Program-made: the position numbers and the translations under genes
The notes under the pieces: generated by a model
What the model was told of the DNA's origin: nothing
The model's input: only the letters and a program-made list of their open reading frames with translations
The model's database searches: none
Part shown: positions 9,710 through 18,868 of the stretch, in pieces
Layout: each line of letters starts with the position of its first letter
Position numbering within the stretch: position 1 is the first letter of the stretch
Assembly: GCF_019195455.1 (NCBI RefSeq)
Contig: NZ_JAIMBW010000001.1
Coordinates: forward strand, 4,058,001 to 4,122,000
Reading direction: 5' to 3'
Source: Gymnodinialimonas phycosphaerae
GTDB taxonomy: Bacteria > Pseudomonadota > Alphaproteobacteria > Rhodobacterales > Rhodobacteraceae
Length of the DNA stretch: 64,000 nucleotides

Positions 9710-10939
9710 TTATTCAGCAGCGTGGTGCCGGGCGCTTGCATCGGCCGGGTAGAGGTAATCCCGCGTCAACGGCACGGCCTCTTGCCGACGTGCCATCTGG
9801 AACTGGAACACGCACTGGCGGTTGTAGCGGAAGGTGACTTCGGCCGCTTTCAGGTAATAGCGCCACATCCGGCAGAAGCGTTCGTCGAAAAGCGCGCGGG
9901 CTTCCTGCTCGCGGGCCGCGAAGCGCGCGGACCAATGGCGCAGCGTTTCGGCGTAATGCAGGCGCCAGACCTCGATATCGGTGGGATAGAGGTCTTCGTG
10001 TTCAACGGCGGCGGCCATCTCTGACAGCGAGGGACAATAGCCGCCGGGAAAGATGTATTTCTGGATCCATGGCGACGTGTGCCCCGGTGGATGGGCGCGA
10101 CCGATGGAGTGGATCAAGGCCACGCCATCCTCGGTCAGAAGGTCGTGGACGTGGCGGAAGTATTCGCGGAAGTGCGGCGCGCCCACGTGTTCGAACATGC
10201 CGATGGACACGATCCGGTCGAACTGCCCGGTCACATCGCGGTAGTCCTGCAGGCGAAAGGTCACGCGATTTTGCAGACCGGCCGCCTTGGCCCGTTCGGT
10301 CGCGATGCGGTGTTGTTCTTCGGACAGCGTGACGCCCAGAACCTCGACGCCATAATCGCGCGCCAGCGTCAGGGCCATACCGCCCCATCCGCAGCCGATC
10401 TCCAGCACCCGCATGCCGGGGCGCAGCAACAGCTTGCCCGCGATGTGGTGCTTCTTGGCGCGTTGGGCGGCGTCGAGGGACATCGACGGATCGGCGAAAT
10501 AGGCGCAGGAATACTGGCGGTCCTCGTCCAGGAACAGATCGTAAAGGGTTGAGGACAGGTCATAATGATGGGCCACGTTGGCGCGTGCCCTGTGGGCCGG
10601 GTTCCATTGGTCGAAGAGGCGCCGGACCTTGTGAAGGCGCGCCGAAAGTACCCGCCACCAGGCCTCATCGGCGCGCGCGATGTTCATCGTGGCAAGGCTT
10701 AGGAACCCGTCAAGATCGTCTTCGGCGAAGGTTATTGTGCCATCCATATAGCCCTCGCCCAGGGCCATGTCGGGGCTCAGCACCACGCGCCGGGGAAGCG
10801 CCTTGTCATGGAACGTCATCTCGATTTTCGGGGCTTGGCCATCGCCATAGGTGCGGCGGGTGCCATCGGGGTAGGTCAGGACAAAGGTCCCGACCTTCAC
10901 GAAATCCCGCATCATTCTGTCCAGAATCCAATTCCACAT
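9710..10939 (-). CDS. cfa: Cyclopropane-fatty-acyl-phospholipid synthase family methyltransferase
   Basis: SAM-dependent methyltransferase that modifies double bonds of membrane phospholipid acyl chains. The 409-aa protein has the family's N-terminal beta domain and then the Rossmann SAM site VLEIGCGWGGMALTLA. The family motif for the active-site region is seen in VSIGMFEHVG, followed by FPGGYCPSLSEM and the C-terminal signature RFCRMWRYYLKAAEVTFR. It is transcribed alone. Related enzymes make other methylated fatty acids, so the exact product is not certain. Confidence 0.92.
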   Translation of the reverse strand: MWNWILDRMMRDFVKVGTFVLTYPDGTRRTYGDGQAPKIEMTFHDKALPRRVVLSPDMALGEGYMDGTITFAEDDLDGFLSLATMNIARADEAWWRVLSARLHKVRRLFDQWNPAHRARANVAHHYDLSSTLYDLFLDEDRQYSCAYFADPSMSLDAAQRAKKHHIAGKLLLRPGMRVLEIGCGWGGMALTLARDYGVEVLGVTLSEEQHRIATERAKAAGLQNRVTFRLQDYRDVTGQFDRIVSIGMFEHVGAPHFREYFRHVHDLLTEDGVALIHSIGRAHPPGHTSPWIQKYIFPGGYCPSLSEMAAAVEHEDLYPTDIEVWRLHYAETLRHWSARFAAREQEARALFDERFCRMWRYYLKAAEVTFRYNRQCVFQFQMARRQEAVPLTRDYLYPADASARHHAAE

Positions 10940-11211
10940 GAACGGCCTCCATGACGATTTTGCCTATCGATTATGCCTCAGGTTGGCGCACTGGCAAAAT
11001 GGCGGATTGATCTTGCGCAATGATCGGCAGGAAAAAGCCGGGCGGGGGAAGGGGGACTTCCGGCCTCACAACGGCCTGTGCTTTCGGAGGGAGGGCCGTC
11101 GGATATCGCCCGCATCTTCCGCCCCAAAGGGGCGACCGCACGCGCGCCGAAGGCAAGCGTGCCCCCCGGATTGCGCAGCAAGGCGAAGTAGCTTGGCGTC
11201 GGCTGGGCCGC

Positions 11212-12348
11212 TTACGGCAGGAAGTCGGCCGGATTAACCGCCTCAAAGCCGCGCCGGACCTCGAAGTGCAGGAACGATGGGTCGCCGCCACCCACTTGCG
11301 CGACCGTCTGGCCCTGGCTGATCCGATCCCCGCGCGAGACCGCGATATTCTGGATGTTGGCATAGACCGTCAGCAGCCCGCCCGAATGCCGGATCACAAG
11401 GATCGGCACCTCGTCCGTGTCTTGGGTGATGGCCGCGACGGTGCCGTCGGCGGCGGCAACCACGGGCGTCCCGGCGGCGGCACCGATGTCGATGCCTTCA
11501 TTGCCGGATCCGTATCCCCGCAGGACCGAACCTGAAACGGGCCGGATCAGGGGCGCTGAAGACCGCGCCGGTGTGGGGGCAGCCGCCGCGGGGGCGGGCG
11601 CGGGTGTTCCGGTGCCGGCCCCTTCCAGATCCGGGAGGGCTGCCGTCTCGATACCAGCGGGCAGGGGATTGGCCGCCGAAGGGGGCAGGGGGGCCACGCT
11701 GTCGCCGGGTCGGCTGTCGTCGGCGGCCTCTGCCGTCTCGATCACAATGGGGATCAACAGGTATTGCCCCTCGCGCACGGCGAGGTCCGGCCCAAGGCCG
11801 TTCCACTCGGCCAGGCTGCGGACAGAAACGCCGTACAGGCGGGCGACGGAATAGGCTGTCTCACCACGGGAAATGCGGTGGCGCACGGGCTCTTGCCCGT
11901 CGGGCAATTGCGGTCCGGTTGTCGTGGGGTTGGCCCCGTTGGCGGCATCGATCGCGGCCCCGGCGATGGAGGTGATATCGCGTCCGCCGCCCGTGGCGGG
12001 CGTGGCGCCATCGACCCGGCGCGGCAAGGCAAGGACTTCACCCATGCGCATTTCATCCGCTTCGGCGCGGCCATTGAACGTCGCCAGTTCCGAGGCGGGT
12101 AGGCCGATCCGCGTGGCCACATCGGCCACGGTGTCGCCCCGGCGCGCAACGGCCACCTGGTAGCTGTCGTAAGAGATCAACCCGCGGCTGTCGGGGTCGG
12201 GCCTGTCGGCCACGGTGACGTTGCCTCGGGGGGCATTGGGGCGGAAGTCGAAATCCCATTCCGAGGGCGAGCCCACGCATGCTGCAAGAACCAATGGCGC
12301 CAGCAGGGTCAGCCTACGAGCCGGGAAATACTGTGTGATCAGGCGCAT
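11212..12348 (-). CDS. nlpD: NlpD/EnvC-like lipoprotein with two LysM domains and a degenerate M23 domain
   Basis: Envelope lipoprotein of 378 aa. The ATG used gives a lipoprotein signal ending LVLAAC and has a ribosome site AGGAAGG. Two LysM peptidoglycan-binding repeats follow (ARRGDTVADVATRIGLPA and HRISRGETAYSVARLYGV), then a Pro/Ala linker and a C-terminal M23 fold. The zinc motif HxxxD reads NEGID and the usual HLHFE reads SFLHFEV, so two zinc ligands are missing. This matches non-catalytic activators of cell-wall amidases (NlpD, EnvC). Its genomic partners pcm and surE lie beyond the RTX/Hint gene. Confidence 0.82.
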   Translation of the reverse strand: MRLITQYFPARRLTLLAPLVLAACVGSPSEWDFDFRPNAPRGNVTVADRPDPDSRGLISYDSYQVAVARRGDTVADVATRIGLPASELATFNGRAEADEMRMGEVLALPRRVDGATPATGGGRDITSIAGAAIDAANGANPTTTGPQLPDGQEPVRHRISRGETAYSVARLYGVSVRSLAEWNGLGPDLAVREGQYLLIPIVIETAEAADDSRPGDSVAPLPPSAANPLPAGIETAALPDLEGAGTGTPAPAPAAAAPTPARSSAPLIRPVSGSVLRGYGSGNEGIDIGAAAGTPVVAAADGTVAAITQDTDEVPILVIRHSGGLLTVYANIQNIAVSRGDRISQGQTVAQVGGGDPSFLHFEVRRGFEAVNPADFLP

Positions 12349-12592
12349 GGCGCTCGAACCTTCCTCAATGCTGGGGTGACGTGTCGATGACAGCACCCGC
12401 TTTTTTTGGCAGTTTACACTGTTGTGCATGATTTCGAAAGAGGCAGGCGGTGAAGCGGCGAAGCACCGCTAGGTGCTGCGCCTGGTCCTTCGAGTTTTAA
12501 GCAGTTTTTTCGCTGGTTTCCCATGGGTCTAAAAGCAAGGTTAACCCCCCGCCGATAGCACTGGACCCGAACCAACCGAAGGCCGCGTGTCC

Positions 12593-15151
12593 ATGGCAAT
12601 CTATACCGTTACCACGTCCAATTGGGACGATCCGTCGTTCTGGTCATCGATCAGCGAAACGGGAACCGGGAATGAGCTTGACTGCTCTTTCCTGCCCAGT
12701 GCGTTCACCGTTACCTTCGACGCCCCAAGTGGATTGGTCACGATCACCGACGGATCCACGACATTCACCATCGGGGATGCAACCTATGGCGGCAGCAGCG
12801 ATGCCAGCTTGGGCGGCAGCACCGAGTGGACCTTTTTCGACACCTACGTCACGTCCGACGGCGGGGATGATTACACCGGGGGCGATGGCGTCGACAGCGT
12901 GGAATCCGGTGACGGCGACGATACCCTGTCGGGCGGCGGTGGGGATGACTGGATTGATGGTTGGAACGGTGACGACAGCATCGATGGTGGCGACGGGAAC
13001 GATGAAATCTATGGCTACGACGGCAATGACACAATTGACGGCGATGCAGGAAACGACACGATAAAAGGAGAAGACGGCGACGATCTGCTTGATGGTGGAG
13101 CTGGCGACGACACTGTCGAGGGCGGGCAGGGTAACGACACGATGATCTCTGGCAACGATGCAGGTTCTGTTTCGGCGATCACCGTCAATGATGGCGATGA
13201 TCTGACAGGTACGTCGGGCGTCGATGCGTTTGAATGGGCGGGCGGCGCGGAAAACTCTGCGACGATCCGTTTCAACAACTCCCCCACCGCAGGCGATGGG
13301 GACGGCGAGGCGGATTTCGTCCACGTGACCACGACGGATGATGCGGGTACGCTGACCATCGGCGATTTTGACGTCGGCACCGACAAGATCTACGTGCAGG
13401 AAAGCTGGGTCGGGATGAGCGTGAGCAGCTCGCCCGGCTACGCGTATATCACGCTGACCTATGCCAACGGCAATCAGCAATCGTTCGAGATCTACCATGA
13501 CAATAGTGCGCCCTTCTCGACGTCGCTCGTGTTTTCGACCGCGATCCCACCGTCGCTTGAAAGCGGCAGTGACTCTCTGTCGGGAGGGGACGATGCGGAT
13601 ACCTTCATCGTGCAGGACGGTTTTGGAAATGACACCGTCGACGGTGGAAGTGGCGGCACGGACGACGACACGATTGACCTGTCCGCCCTGAGCGGGCCGG
13701 TGACGATTACCTATAATGATACCAGCGACGGCGCGATCATCGATGGCTCGGACACGATGACGTTTGAAGAGATCGAGAACATAATTGCGACGCATCAGGG
13801 CGATTCCATCGATGGCAGCGCGGATCAAACGGGGCTGATTGGTGATGCGCCGGGTGTCGATATCCTTGGCTTGGGCGGCGACGATACGATCACGGGCGGC
13901 CGTGGCGGGGACACGATTGATGGTGGCGAGGGTGCCGATTCCATCGTTGCAGGGTACGGCGACGACAGCGTGTTGGGCGGTGACGGCGCTGACACGCTTT
14001 ACGGCGATGGCCCGAACCCCGGTGATGTCGGCAACGACACGATCGAGGGGGGCGCGGGAAATGACTACATCGATGGTGGCGATCAAGCCGATACGCTCAG
14101 CGGCGGCGCGGACAATGACACGGTCTTGGGCGGCGAGGGCGACGATGAGATTTCGGGTGAAGATGGGCAGGACGTGCTGCAGGGCGGGTTTGGCGCCGAC
14201 ACGCTGGACGGCGGGGGCGGAAACGATGTCCTGACGGGCGGCGCGGGAGACGATACCTTCGTCTACCAGGTCGGCGATGGCCTCGACACGATCACGGATT
14301 TCAACACCGGCAACACCGGGGCGTTGGGCGACGGGGACCCTACCAACAACGATTTCATCGACCTCAGCAATTTCTATGACGACATCAACGAACTTCGCAA
14401 CGACTGGGCCGACGACGGGATCCTCAACCAATCCAATACGACCGGACCGGGGGCGGCCGATTATTCGGACAACACGCAGATGGCCGATGGTGAAGGGATC
14501 GCGTTTGAAGGCGCCTCGCCAGAAAGTTTCACGACCGACAACACCGGCGTCGTCTGCTTCACCCAAGGCACGGCTATCCGTACGCCCAAGGGTGATGTGC
14601 TGATCGAGGATTTGCGTGTGGGCGACCTGGTGTGCACCCTTGATAATGGCCCCCAAAGGCTCGTCTGGATCGGCAAACGGCGGGTGACGGCGTTGGAGTT
14701 GTCACTGCATCCCAACCTCCGCCCCATACGGATTCAGCGGGGTGTGCTGGATAACACGCGTAAAATGCTGGTCTCGCGCCAGCATGGGATGCTGTTGGAC
14801 CAGGACCATTTCGCGCGCGCCGTTCACCTGAGCAAGTCCCTGCGCGGTGTCGGCATCGTAAGCCCGGAAGGTGGCGTGACGTACGTCCACTTGCTGTTCG
14901 AAGCCCATCAGGTGATCTTCGCGGAAGGCATTCCAAGCGAAAGCTTCTTTCCGGGGCCGCAGGCCTTGGCGATGATGGATGCGGTCAGCAAGGCTGAGCT
15001 GAAAGCACATATCCCCTTGTTGGCGACGACAGCGCCGAACCTGTTGAATGCAAGGATCGCTTACGGTGCGCAGGCGAGGTTGTTCTGGGGAAAGCGCGAT
15101 GTCATGGAATGGGCCCGAATGGACATGCCGACGTTGGCCCTGGCCGGGTAG
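12593..15151 (+). CDS. RTX-repeat protein with C-terminal Hint domain
   Basis: Probable secreted calcium-binding protein of 852 aa; a GTG six bases upstream is an alternative start. There is no Sec signal. Blocks of GGxGxDxxx nonapeptides occur at about residues 85-185 and 430-570 and should bind calcium in a beta-roll. A beta-sandwich-like stretch separates the blocks. From Cys655 (VCFTQGTAIRTPKGDVLIED) to about residue 790 is a Hint_2 domain, a relative of intein/Hedgehog autoprocessing domains. Such proteins are common in Rhodobacteraceae and are presumed type I secretion substrates; no exporter is nearby. Cleavage at Cys655 is inferred only. Confidence 0.85.
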   Translation: MAIYTVTTSNWDDPSFWSSISETGTGNELDCSFLPSAFTVTFDAPSGLVTITDGSTTFTIGDATYGGSSDASLGGSTEWTFFDTYVTSDGGDDYTGGDGVDSVESGDGDDTLSGGGGDDWIDGWNGDDSIDGGDGNDEIYGYDGNDTIDGDAGNDTIKGEDGDDLLDGGAGDDTVEGGQGNDTMISGNDAGSVSAITVNDGDDLTGTSGVDAFEWAGGAENSATIRFNNSPTAGDGDGEADFVHVTTTDDAGTLTIGDFDVGTDKIYVQESWVGMSVSSSPGYAYITLTYANGNQQSFEIYHDNSAPFSTSLVFSTAIPPSLESGSDSLSGGDDADTFIVQDGFGNDTVDGGSGGTDDDTIDLSALSGPVTITYNDTSDGAIIDGSDTMTFEEIENIIATHQGDSIDGSADQTGLIGDAPGVDILGLGGDDTITGGRGGDTIDGGEGADSIVAGYGDDSVLGGDGADTLYGDGPNPGDVGNDTIEGGAGNDYIDGGDQADTLSGGADNDTVLGGEGDDEISGEDGQDVLQGGFGADTLDGGGGNDVLTGGAGDDTFVYQVGDGLDTITDFNTGNTGALGDGDPTNNDFIDLSNFYDDINELRNDWADDGILNQSNTTGPGAADYSDNTQMADGEGIAFEGASPESFTTDNTGVVCFTQGTAIRTPKGDVLIEDLRVGDLVCTLDNGPQRLVWIGKRRVTALELSLHPNLRPIRIQRGVLDNTRKMLVSRQHGMLLDQDHFARAVHLSKSLRGVGIVSPEGGVTYVHLLFEAHQVIFAEGIPSESFFPGPQALAMMDAVSKAELKAHIPLLATTAPNLLNARIAYGAQARLFWGKRDVMEWARMDMPTLALAG

Positions 15152-15157
15152 GGCGGG

Positions 15158-15823
15158 CTAGTCGCGGGCCGTGCCCTCAATCAGGGGCACGAAGCGGACG
15201 GGCATCAATTCGTCATAATCGAAACCACGCTCGGCCCGAGTGACCTTGATCAGGCTTTGCACAGTGTCGGATTGGCCGACGGGGACGACCATCACACCGC
15301 CCACCTTCAACTGTTGCAGCAAGGGGCCCGGCGGGTCCTCGGCGGCGGCGGTGACAAGAATGCGGTCGAAGGGGCCCTGATCCGGCAGCCCGAAAGATCC
15401 GTCGCGGGTCAGCACGGTGATGTTGGCCAGACCCATCTTGGTGAAGACGATCTCTGCCTCGCGGGTCAGGTTGCGGTGGCGGTCGATGGTGTAGACGCGG
15501 CGCGCCAGGTGGCTGAGGATCGCGGCCTGGTAGCCCGAGCCGGTGCCGATCTCCAGCACCGTGTCACGGGGTTGCACGTCCAGCGCCTGGGTCATCAGGC
15601 CCACGACGGAGGGCTGGCTGATGGTCTGGCCCGAGCTGATCGGAAGCGGCATGTCCTCGTAGGCGCGGGCGGCGAAATGGCCGCGCACGAAGGCACCTCG
15701 GTCGACACGCTCCATGGCGGTCAGCACGCGTTTGTCCATCACGCCTTTCTGGCGCAGGTAATAGAGGAACTGCATCTTGCGTTCCGCATCGAAGCCAGTT
15801 CCCTCGCCGCGTGCGTCAGTCAT
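15158..15823 (-). CDS. pcm: Protein-L-isoaspartate O-methyltransferase
   Basis: Repairs isomerised aspartyl residues in aged proteins by SAM-dependent methylation. The 221-aa length is usual. Family motifs are present: [20 protein letters not shown] for substrate contact and the SAM site [15 protein letters not shown]. Its start codon overlaps the surE stop (ATGA), so translation is coupled to surE. The RTX/Hint gene ends head-on only 6 bases from its stop codon. Confidence 0.96.
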   Translation of the reverse strand: MTDARGEGTGFDAERKMQFLYYLRQKGVMDKRVLTAMERVDRGAFVRGHFAARAYEDMPLPISSGQTISQPSVVGLMTQALDVQPRDTVLEIGTGSGYQAAILSHLARRVYTIDRHRNLTREAEIVFTKMGLANITVLTRDGSFGLPDQGPFDRILVTAAAEDPPGPLLQQLKVGGVMVVPVGQSDTVQSLIKVTRAERGFDYDELMPVRFVPLIEGTARD

Positions 15824-16611
15824 TCTATGGCGTCTTTCAGGGTTTGCAGACGGTCATAGGCTGTCAGGTCCGCGCGCATGGGCGTGACCGAGACAAACCC
15901 GTCAAGGTTCGCCGTGGCGTCGGTATCTTCGCCCGAGGGCACGTTCTGGGGCGCGCCGGTAATCCACAGGAACTTGCGGCCGTTGGGCGCGATATCGGCC
16001 TTCATGCCCATGCCGGTGCCCCCCTCCCGGAAGCCCTGGGCCACGGCGCGGGTGCCCTTGACGGCTGCCGCCGGAACGGGCGGGAAATTGACGTTGTAAA
16101 ACAGCTTGTAGGGGTGGCTGTCGAACGCGCCGGGTGCGGCAAGGATCTTGCGGATCACATCGGCGCCGTGGGTGGCGGCGGCCTCGAACTGGTTGCGCAG
16201 GGCGATATTGCCCGGCCCATAGTATTGCGACAGGGCAATGGCGGGCAGGCCCTGTATCGCGGCCTCGATCGCCGCGCCGATGGTGCCGGAGTAAAGCGTA
16301 TTTTCCGCCGAATTGTTGCCCTTGTTCACCCCGGACAGGATCAGATCCGGTGGGCTGTCCTTCATGACGTCATGCAAGGCGGCGATGACGCAATCGGCGG
16401 GCGAGCCTTCGGCGGCAAAGCGGCGACGCCCGAACTCACTGATCATGGTGGGATGGGTGTAGGAAATGCAGTGGCCCACGCCGGATTGCTCAAACGCGGG
16501 CGCGACGGTCCAGACTTCGCCCGAGGCGCCGGCCAGGTCGGTGGCGATGGTGTGGAGGACCTCAAGGCCAGGGGCGTTGATGCCGTCGTCGTTGGTGATG
16601 AGTATGCGCAT
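15820..16611 (-). CDS. surE: 5'/3'-nucleotidase SurE
   Basis: Metal-dependent nucleoside monophosphate phosphatase with survival and stress roles, about 263 aa. The start is set at [10 protein letters not shown], where the NDD motif for metal binding sits at the amino terminus as in all SurE proteins; an upstream Met would add 27 atypical residues. Also visible are [19 protein letters not shown] and FYNVNFPP. It forms a coupled pair with pcm. The 100-bp gap before it contains a dispersed repeat. Confidence 0.96.
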   Translation of the reverse strand: MRILITNDDGINAPGLEVLHTIATDLAGASGEVWTVAPAFEQSGVGHCISYTHPTMISEFGRRRFAAEGSPADCVIAALHDVMKDSPPDLILSGVNKGNNSAENTLYSGTIGAAIEAAIQGLPAIALSQYYGPGNIALRNQFEAAATHGADVIRKILAAPGAFDSHPYKLFYNVNFPPVPAAAVKGTRAVAQGFREGGTGMGMKADIAPNGRKFLWITGAPQNVPSGEDTDATANLDGFVSVTPMRADLTAYDRLQTLKDAIE

Positions 16612-16670
16612 GTTTGCGGGTGTATCTTGTGCCATCAAGGGCGGCAAGCGGTGGCGGGCTGCGGCGCCCT

Positions 16671-16705
16671 CCGGGGGGAGTTTTTCTGGCAAGATGAAAG
16701 GGGGG
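16671..16705 (+). repeat. Dispersed element, copy 1
   Basis: Contains the core GGAGTTTTTCTGGCAAGATG followed by AAAG and a G-run. Related copies lie at 42791-42819 and 47843-47872, all in the same orientation. This copy is between the TspO-like gene and surE, which are read on the other strand. Confidence 0.75.
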
Positions 16706-16713
16706 CGCGCGCG

Positions 16714-17442
16714 TCAGGACAGGGCGCGCATCCGCTTGACGGTGGCGAAGGCGAGGCCCGCGATGACGGCCATCGCGGTGATGCCGACGGTGTCCAGACC
16801 CGAGGCGAGGTTGGAGAAGACGATGCCTGCCAGCGCCCAGATCACGGCGGTGGCGTAGGGGATCGGGTGGTCGGTGGTGCGCACCACGGCCCCTGCAACG
16901 AAGGCCACGAGGAGAATGCCGCCAAGGCTGACACCCTGGGGGCTGAGGCCCGTATAGGCGGCCACCACGGTGGCACTGGCCACGACCGACGCTGCCGAGA
17001 GCCAGCCTGCGTAGAGCGCGATCGGGGCGGCGGCCCAGAGCGCTTCGGCGCGTGGGGCCCGGAAAAGCGCGATGAGGGCGGTGAGCAGCATGGCGATGAT
17101 CAGGAGCGTTGCGGGGACGGGGGCCGCAAGCGCCACGGGGATCCAGGTGGCGCCGATCACCAGCGACAGCAGCAGCGCGGGGCGCATGGCCTGCCAATCG
17201 GGCGCATCGGCGCGTTTGATCAGCCCGTAGGCGGCGCCCGCGATCAGCCACAGGTAGATGACGCCCCAGATTGCGAAGGCATAGCCGGCAGGCTGGATCG
17301 GCGGGTCGTCCACCGGGCGGGGCAGCTGGCTGGGATCAAAGCCCGAGAAGGGTTGTGTAAACACCGGAGAAAGTGCGAAAGCGATGGCGGCCACAAGCAC
17401 GAGCGCCGCCATCATCGTGCCGGACAGTCTAGGCAAGGGCAC
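16714..17442 (-). CDS. TspO/MBR-related membrane protein
   Basis: Polytopic protein of about 242 aa with seven or so hydrophobic helices. The stretch [19 protein letters not shown] resembles the hallmark of tryptophan-rich sensory proteins (TspO), although the protein is longer than the usual 150-160 aa. The GTG at 17442 lies inside the end of serS and touches its Shine-Dalgarno; a TTG at 17436 (codon 3) sits 6 bases from the GGAGG and may be the true start. In either case translation is coupled to serS. Ligand and function are unknown. Confidence 0.65.
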   Translation of the reverse strand: MPLPRLSGTMMAALVLVAAIAFALSPVFTQPFSGFDPSQLPRPVDDPPIQPAGYAFAIWGVIYLWLIAGAAYGLIKRADAPDWQAMRPALLLSLVIGATWIPVALAAPVPATLLIIAMLLTALIALFRAPRAEALWAAAPIALYAGWLSAASVVASATVVAAYTGLSPQGVSLGGILLVAFVAGAVVRTTDHPIPYATAVIWALAGIVFSNLASGLDTVGITAMAVIAGLAFATVKRMRALS

Positions 17443-18721
17443 CCTCCGCCGTGATCTGGGTCTTACCCCCCAGCCAGGGATGCAGAGCCTCCGGGAGGCT
17501 CACGGAGCCGTCGGCGTTCTGGCCGTTCTCCAGCACCGCGATCAGGCAGCGGCCCACGGCTAGGCCGGAGCCGTTGAGCGTATGCACGAACTCGGGCTTG
17601 CCGCCGCCCGAGGGCTTGAACCGCGCGTTCATGCGGCGGGCCTGGAACGCGCCACAGGTGGAGACAGAGGAAATCTCGCGGTAGGTGTTCTGGCCCGGCA
17701 ACCACGCCTCGATATCAAAGGTGCGGGTCGCACCAAACCCCATGTCGCCCGCGCAGAGCAGTACGGTACGGTAGGGGATGTTCAGCTTGTCGAGGATGCC
17801 TTCCGCGCAGGCCAGCATGCGCAATTGCTCGGCGTCCGACTGATCGGGATGGGTGATGGAGACCATCTCGACCTTCTCGAACTGGTGCTGGCGCAGCATG
17901 CCGGAAGTGTCACGGCCCGCGCTGCCGGCTTCGCTGCGGAAGCACAGCGAATGGGCGGTGTAGCGGCGGGGCAGGGTGGCCTCGTCGATGGTGTTGCCCG
18001 CGTCCAGCGAGGTCAGCGTGACCTCGGAGGTGGGGATCAGCCACCAGCCATTGGTCGTCTGGTAGCTGTCTTCTGCGAATTTGGGCAGTTGACCGGTGCC
18101 ATACATGGTTTCGTCGCGGACCAGAACGGGGGCGTTGACCTCGGTCAGGCCGTTTTCCTCGGTATGCGTATCCAGCATGAATTGTGCCAGAGCCCTATGG
18201 ACGCGGGCAACGGCACCTTTGAGCGTGACAAAGCGCGCGCCGGAGAGTTTTGCGGCGGTCTCGAAATCCATGCCCGGTTTCACGCCTGCGATGTCGTAGT
18301 GCTCCACCGGCGTGAAGTCGAAGACGCGCGGGGTGCCGCGGCGGTGTTGTTCGACATTGTCGGCCTCGTCCGCGCCCTCGGGCACGTCCGAGGCGGGCAG
18401 GTTGGGCAGGGATTCTAGGATGGCCGTCAACTCGGCGTCGCGGGCCTTGGCCTCTTCATCGAGACGCGCAATTTCGTCCTTCTTGGCCGCAACCAACGTG
18501 CGCAGACGCTCAAACTCGGCCTCATCGCCGGAGGCCTTTGCTTTGCCCACCTCCTTGGAGGCCGCGTTACGGTCGGCCTGGGCCGTTTCGGCCTGGGTGA
18601 TCGCGGCGCGGCGGGCCTCGTCGATGGCGAGGATGTCGGAGGAGACAGGAGACAGGCCCCGAAGCGCCAAAGCGGCGTCAAAAGCAGCAGGGTTCTCGCG
18701 GATTGCGCGGATGTCATGCAT
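17429..18721 (-). CDS. serS: Seryl-tRNA synthetase
   Basis: Class II enzyme charging tRNA-Ser and, as SelC substrate, tRNA-Sec where present. The 430-aa protein has the N-terminal coiled-coil arm (residues about 30-105, rich in Glu, Lys and Ala), then catalytic motifs: [20 protein letters not shown] for motif 2 and [20 protein letters not shown] for motif 3. The TspO-like gene overlaps its 3' end. The promoter region is the 150-bp gap shared with the divergent P450 gene. Confidence 0.98.
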   Translation of the reverse strand: MHDIRAIRENPAAFDAALALRGLSPVSSDILAIDEARRAAITQAETAQADRNAASKEVGKAKASGDEAEFERLRTLVAAKKDEIARLDEEAKARDAELTAILESLPNLPASDVPEGADEADNVEQHRRGTPRVFDFTPVEHYDIAGVKPGMDFETAAKLSGARFVTLKGAVARVHRALAQFMLDTHTEENGLTEVNAPVLVRDETMYGTGQLPKFAEDSYQTTNGWWLIPTSEVTLTSLDAGNTIDEATLPRRYTAHSLCFRSEAGSAGRDTSGMLRQHQFEKVEMVSITHPDQSDAEQLRMLACAEGILDKLNIPYRTVLLCAGDMGFGATRTFDIEAWLPGQNTYREISSVSTCGAFQARRMNARFKPSGGGKPEFVHTLNGSGLAVGRCLIAVLENGQNADGSVSLPEALHPWLGGKTQITAEGALA

Positions 18722-18868
18722 GGGGAGCCTCCTTTTTGCGGTTGCGCGCGGTATGCCGGAAAGCGGCGCGAGGGGGAAGGGTGTTGTGATCTGCGCCGCG
18801 ACGGCTTTCCTTCGCGTCCGGGTGCGTTACTGTCATGGGGCCTGCCAAGTCTTACCCGCGAGTGTCCC

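Noticed and set aside
9547..9741. Minus-strand 64-codon frame between cfa and the HAD-like gene
   Set aside because: It overlaps both neighbours' ends, has no ribosome site and no family resemblance.
12644..14656. A 670-codon open frame on the minus strand under the RTX/Hint gene
   Set aside because: It is a mirror of the repetitive GGxGxDxxx codons on the plus strand; the product has no domain and no ribosome site, while the plus-strand protein is clearly real.
15811..17454. A 547-codon plus-strand frame across pcm/surE/TspO-like genes
   Set aside because: High GC third-position bias of the minus-strand genes produces it; the translation is low-complexity Gly/Arg/His and lies over three well-supported genes.
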